DNA of 6,400 bases from Deltaproteobacteria bacterium (GTDB lineage Bacteria; Desulfobacterota; Binatia; UBA9968). The position numbers and the translations under genes were made by a program. The notes below the pieces were generated by a model, which saw only the letters and a list, made by a program, of their open reading frames with translations, ran no database searches and had not been told where the DNA came from. Shown here in pieces: positions 4,998 to 6,400 of this stretch; position 1 is the first letter of the stretch, and each line of letters opens with the position of its first letter. The stretch covers positions 1 through 6,400 of the forward strand of contig JAHKKJ010000216.1 of assembly GCA_020027655.1 (NCBI GenBank), written 5' to 3'.

Positions 4998-5615
4998 ATG
5001 GAAATTCCCCTGCAGATCACATTTCGCAACATGCCCCCATCCCAGGCAATTGAGGACAACATTCGGGAGAAGGCGTCTAAGCTCGAATCCTTTTATGACC
5101 GAATCATGAGTTGTCGGGTCATTGTGGAAGCACCGCATCGTCACCATCGTAAGGGAAAGGTATACGAGGTGCGCATCGATCTTACGGTGCCAGGCGGCGA
5201 GCTGGTCATCAATCGCTCGCCAAAACGTTTAAAAGCGGCGAAATCGGCAGAAGCGCCAGAGATAAGGCTCATCGAAAGCCACGAACCCAGCAAGCATGGC
5301 GCCCATGCGGATGTCTACGTTGCCATTCGTGATGCCTTCAACGCGGCCGGGCGCAAACTGCAAGACCACGTGCGCCGTCAGAGCGGTGCCGTTAAGCTGC
5401 ATGAGGGTCCGCCCCGCGCGCGCGTCGCCAAGCTCTTTCCTGAAGAGAGGTATGGTTTTCTCGAAACGCCTGATGGACGTGAGATCTACTTTCACAGCAA
5501 TAGTGTCCTTCAGCCTGGGTTCGGTGACTTGGATGTCGGGGCTGAGGTCTATTTTGCTGAGGAGCAGGGAGAAAAAGGCCCCCAGGCAAGTACCGTGCGA
5601 TTTGTCGAAAAATAG
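4998..5615 (+). CDS. HPF/RaiA ribosome hibernation factor fused to a cold-shock domain
   Basis: The product has 205 residues in two domains. Residues 1 to about 128 form the HPF/RaiA (sigma-54 modulation, S30EA) fold, which binds the 30S decoding region and keeps idle ribosomes inactive; recognisable parts are PLQITFRNMPPS, IREKASKLESFYDRI and HADVYVAIRDAFNAAGRKLQ. Residues about 141-203 form a cold-shock (CspA-type) domain, with an RNP1-like segment RYGFLE (151-156), an RNP2-like IYFHSNSV (163-170) and the closing GPQASTVRFV. Between the beta strands of the HPF part there is an extra basic stretch (about 75-100, PKRLKAAKSAEAPEIRLIES) that looks longer than in typical short HPF proteins. The protein is cytoplasmic and probably binds rRNA or mRNA with both domains. 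It is the first gene behind a consensus -24/-12 promoter with an IHF site, and the universal stress protein gene follows nine bases after its stop, so they form an operon. Such HPF-CSD fusions exist in other bacteria. Confidence 0.94.
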   Translation: MEIPLQITFRNMPPSQAIEDNIREKASKLESFYDRIMSCRVIVEAPHRHHRKGKVYEVRIDLTVPGGELVINRSPKRLKAAKSAEAPEIRLIESHEPSKHGAHADVYVAIRDAFNAAGRKLQDHVRRQSGAVKLHEGPPRARVAKLFPEERYGFLETPDGREIYFHSNSVLQPGFGDLDVGAEVYFAEEQGEKGPQASTVRFVEK

Positions 5616-5624
5616 GAGAATAAG

Positions 5625-6400
5625 ATGTTTGACGAAATCCTCGTATGCCTGGATGGTTCGCCGTTGGCCGAAAAGATATTGCCCTTGGCGCAAGGAATTG
5701 CAAGCGGCAAGGGCTCGACGGTCATCTCAATGAGAGTCCTTGGAAGCAGTGAGGAATTGTCCGCGGAAGAGAGTTATATGCGCGAGCGCGCCGGCGTTCT
5801 CCGCGTGCCCATCAGGTTTCTGATCTCACCTGACCCAGCGACCGCTATCATCGAAGAATTAGAGAAGAATCCGCGGGCTATGGCGGCCCTGACCACGCAT
5901 GGGCGAACCGCTTGGGGGGAAGCGTTATTAGGAAGCGTGGCACTAAAAGTGATTCGTGGCGCAAGGCGTCCCGTGCTCCTTTATCGCGCGAGATCGGACA
6001 GTTTAGCTGCGCCCACAAAGATCACCACCCTGGTGGTGGCCCTGGACGGTAGCGAGTTTTCGGAAAAAATAGTTCCGTCCGCCGTTGCGATGGCAAAGTC
6101 CCTCAACAGCCGAATCATGCTGGTTCAAGCTCTACCCGCGGAAAATGCTCCTGCCGCGAGAGCTAACCTACCAGTAGGCGACGTCCTCGAATCTTCTTAC
6201 CTTCAGGCTAAGGCTGCTGAAATCAAGAAACGGTACCAAATCGAGCCGGCCTGGGACGTGCTTCACGGCGAAGCGGGTGATGCGATATGCCGTTATGTGA
6301 ACGGAATGAAAAATACTCTCCTCGCCATGACGTCCCACGCTCGCGGTGGACTCGAAAGGGCCCTTCTCGGCAGTGTCGCTGCAGCGTGCATTCGTAAGGC
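5625..6400 (+). CDS. Tandem universal stress protein (3' end outside window)
   Basis: At least 258 residues are present; the frame is open to the window edge, so the C-terminus is missing. There are two UspA domains. Domain 1 covers about residues 1-122, starting FDEILVCLDGSPLAEKILP and ending HGRTAWGEALLGSVALKVIR then RPVLLY. Domain 2 starts near 133 with TTLVVALDGSEFSEKIVPSA and reaches SHARGGLERALLGSVAAACI. The nucleotide-binding pattern G-2x-G-9x-G-S/T is partly kept: domain 1 has Thr90 for the first glycine but keeps Gly93 and GS (103-104); domain 2 has Thr236 and Ala239 in place of both glycines and keeps GS (249-250). ATP binding is thus more plausible in domain 1. Domain 1 is compact, lacking most of the usual helix after the second strand. 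AGGAGAA just before the ATG, and a nine-base gap to the HPF fusion gene, indicate a shared transcript. Confidence 0.93.
   Translation, partial: MFDEILVCLDGSPLAEKILPLAQGIASGKGSTVISMRVLGSSEELSAEESYMRERAGVLRVPIRFLISPDPATAIIEELEKNPRAMAALTTHGRTAWGEALLGSVALKVIRGARRPVLLYRARSDSLAAPTKITTLVVALDGSEFSEKIVPSAVAMAKSLNSRIMLVQALPAENAPAARANLPVGDVLESSYLQAKAAEIKKRYQIEPAWDVLHGEAGDAICRYVNGMKNTLLAMTSHARGGLERALLGSVAAACIRK

Overview
The window comes from a bacterial chromosome of moderate GC content, probably a Gram-negative, non-model lineage. Supporting this are sigma-54 (RpoN) type -24/-12 promoters, an IHF consensus site, a hexameric-type (type II) citrate synthase and a ribosome hibernation factor fused to a cold-shock domain. 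I cannot name the phylum from sequence alone. No rRNA, tRNA, CRISPR array or complete mobile element was seen.

Layout. 1-188: leader with a -24/-12 promoter. 189-899 (+): Crp/Fnr-family regulator without FNR-type cysteines. 901-1145: intergenic, with inverted repeats, one weak and one strong -24/-12 promoter. 1146-1259 (+): 37-residue single-pass membrane peptide. 1450-1620 (+): FmdB-type zinc-ribbon protein. 1621-1846: intergenic, ending in a third -24/-12 promoter. 1847-2416 (+): membrane-anchored, cysteine-rich protein of unknown function. 2460-3755 (+): citrate synthase. 3770-4165 (+): small permease gene broken by an internal deletion and a frameshift. 4179-4664 (-): YbaK-type aminoacyl-tRNA deacylase. 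4665-4997: divergent intergenic region with an IHF site and a fourth -24/-12 promoter. 4998-5615 (+): HPF/RaiA-cold-shock fusion. 5625 to the window end (+): tandem-domain universal stress protein, cut by the window edge.

The most striking signal is regulatory. The pattern TGGCA-N6-TTGC, with correct -24/-12 geometry, occurs four times. I found no other copy on the + strand; my check of the - strand was partial. Every copy is on the + strand, intergenic, and 27-52 bases upstream of a start codon with a good ribosome binding site. With nine fixed bases, about 0.05 matches would be expected by chance in a window this size, counting both strands. The four transcription units would be the Crp-like regulator, the small membrane peptide (perhaps with the FmdB protein), the cysteine-rich protein with citrate synthase, and HPF-CSD with the universal stress protein. 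I infer that this is a chromosomal cluster of stress, energy and dormancy genes under RpoN control. The products fit a low-energy or stress state: ribosome hibernation, universal stress protein, central carbon entry, and a cNMP-fold regulator. No RpoN activator is encoded in the window, so the signal is unknown.
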